DNA of 6,693 bases from Bacillota bacterium (GTDB lineage Bacteria > Bacillota > Clostridia > Christensenellales > Aristaeellaceae). The position numbers were made by a program, and so were the translations under genes. Location: positions 1-6,693 of the forward strand of contig JAGVSV010000054.1 in the NCBI GenBank assembly GCA_019137115.1. The letters run 5' to 3'. The notes under the pieces are model-generated. The model saw only the letters and a program-made list of their open reading frames with translations, ran no database searches and had not been told where the DNA came from. Position 1 is the first letter of the stretch. Every line of letters starts with the position of its first letter. This document shows, piece by piece, positions 5,972 through 6,693 of the stretch.

Positions 5972-5990
5972 ACGTTGGAAATAGTACAAT
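5961..5990 (+). promoter_or_regulatory. Probable promoter of the Crp/Fnr-family regulator
   Basis: TTGCTT (5961-5966), an 18-base spacer and TACAAT (5985-5990). A better -35 hexamer, TTGACG at 5969-5974, lies only 10 bases from this -10 and would need a poor -10 (GGATAA, 5992-5997). Transcription would start near 5997. Confidence 0.5.
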
Positions 5991-6006
5991 GGGATAAACA
6001 TCACAG

Positions 6007-6016
6007 AAGGAGGTGA
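6007..6016 (+). promoter_or_regulatory. Extended ribosome binding site of the regulator
   Basis: AAGGAGGTGA matches the full anti-Shine-Dalgarno tail of 16S rRNA, with its GGAGG core 6 bases before ATG 6020. This is strong evidence for that start and for efficient translation. Confidence 0.8.
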
Positions 6017-6019
6017 CGC

Positions 6020-6693
6020 ATGGACACCGCGTTTCTGGCGGGGACAAGCCTGTTTGCCGGGCTGAATGCGGAGGAGATCGGGCGGGTGCTGACCTGTCTG
6101 GGCGCGCTGAAGCGCACCTACGGGCGTAATCAGGTGATCTGCCCGGCCGGCGGCGTGACCAGCTTTGTGGGCGTGGTGCTCTCCGGCAGCCTCCTGATGG
6201 AATATCAGGACGCCTGGGGCAACCGGTCGCTGCTGTCCCGGATGGGGCCGGGCGACACCTATGCCGAAATGTTCGCGCTGATCCCCGGCGAGCCGATGCC
6301 CGTGAGCGTGGTGGCCGCCACCGACTGCACGGTGCTGCGCCTGCAGGCCGCCAAATTAAGCCAGGTATGCGGGCGGGCGTGCCCCTTTCACAACCAGTTG
6401 ATCCGCAACCTGCTGCGCGTGATGGCGCAGAGCAACATTGATTTGACCCGCCGGATGTTCCACACCTCGCCGAAAACCATCCGCGCGCGGCTGATGAGCT
6501 ATCTGTCGTTTGAGTCCACCCGCGCGCGCAGCCGCTCGTTTACGATCCCCTATGACCGCCAGCAGCTGGCGGACTACCTGGGCGTCGACCGCTCCGCGCT
6601 GTCCAACGAGCTGAGCAAGATGCGCCGCGAAGGCCTATTGGAATGCACCCGCAGCCGCTTTGAACTGTCCGAGGACGCCCGCGCGGCGGGGGC
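6020..6693 (+). CDS. Crp/Fnr-family transcriptional regulator, cut by the right edge
   Basis: Cytoplasmic DNA-binding regulator; 224 residues are visible with no stop, and family members are about 220-235, so only the last few residues are likely missing. Residues 7-120 form a cupin-like effector domain (LAGTSLFAGLNAEEIGRVL; VVLSGSLLMEYQDAWG; MGPGDTYAEMFAL; AATDCTVLRL). A dimer helix spans about 124-147 and the winged helix about 155-216, with recognition helix DRQQLADYLGVDRSALSNELSKMRREGLLE (about 179-208). The cAMP-binding Arg of the FGE-x6-R-A type is not seen, and there is no N-terminal four-Cys cluster as in Fnr; C117-x3-C121 occurs internally. The effector is therefore unknown. It is transcribed towards the right edge from its own promoter with a palindrome over the -35. 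Whether it controls the importer or sulfatase operon is not shown; base composition links it to the left genes more than to the importer. Confidence 0.92.
   Translation, partial: MDTAFLAGTSLFAGLNAEEIGRVLTCLGALKRTYGRNQVICPAGGVTSFVGVVLSGSLLMEYQDAWGNRSLLSRMGPGDTYAEMFALIPGEPMPVSVVAATDCTVLRLQAAKLSQVCGRACPFHNQLIRNLLRVMAQSNIDLTRRMFHTSPKTIRARLMSYLSFESTRARSRSFTIPYDRQQLADYLGVDRSALSNELSKMRREGLLECTRSRFELSEDARAAG

Noticed and set aside
1..6693. CRISPR array, tRNA/rRNA genes, insertion sequence ends, riboswitch
   Set aside because: No repeat-spacer pattern, no clover-leaf or rRNA-like segment, no transposase or paired terminal repeats, and the leaders are too short for a known riboswitch class.

Overview
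The window looks like a piece of a Gram-positive anaerobe of the Firmicutes, most likely a gut-type Clostridia lineage. The reasons are strong AAGGAG/GGAGG ribosome binding sites, near-consensus sigma-A promoters, an LplB/LplC/LplA-type sugar ABC importer without its own ATPase, and an oxygen-independent sulfatase activation pair. This placement is inference; no marker gene is present.

Layout. On the minus strand, running from about 1958 down to the left edge, is a two-gene operon. It encodes a Cys-type S1 sulfatase (520-1864) and a radical SAM anaerobic sulfatase-maturating enzyme (anSME) cut by the left edge (1-520). The stop of the first and start of the second overlap in TGATG. The sulfatase carries a frame break near 1807 that looks like loss of about 11 bases in its first conserved block, so it is a recent pseudogene, a contingency-type variant or a sequence error. 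A divergent regulatory region (1865-2140) has two well-formed promoters back to back (TTGATA-N17-TATACT leftward, TTGACG-N17-TATAGT rightward), a perfect 7-bp inverted repeat and a 17-bp near-palindrome on the leftward promoter. On the plus strand, 2141-5591 encodes two permeases and a solute-binding protein, closed by a strong intrinsic terminator (5609-5641). Next come about 380 bases of mostly intergenic DNA holding one short, unrecognised ORF with a good ribosome binding site (5657-5881), possibly the stub of a lost gene. Finally, a Crp/Fnr-family regulator (6020 to the right edge) has its own promoter and a perfect inverted repeat over the -35.

How it fits together. The anSME would convert the active-site Cys of the sulfatase to formylglycine without oxygen. 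The sulfatase would remove sulfate from a sugar, and the neighbouring importer would bring in an oligosaccharide using a housekeeping MsmX-type ATPase encoded elsewhere. This is a plausible small sulfated-glycan foraging locus, but the substrate cannot be read from the sequence. The outer genes are visibly more GC-rich than the importer operon, suggesting the importer block has a different history. I see no clearly new biological system. The frame break, the paired regulatory palindromes, the non-lipoprotein binding protein and the ORF stub are the points most worth checking.
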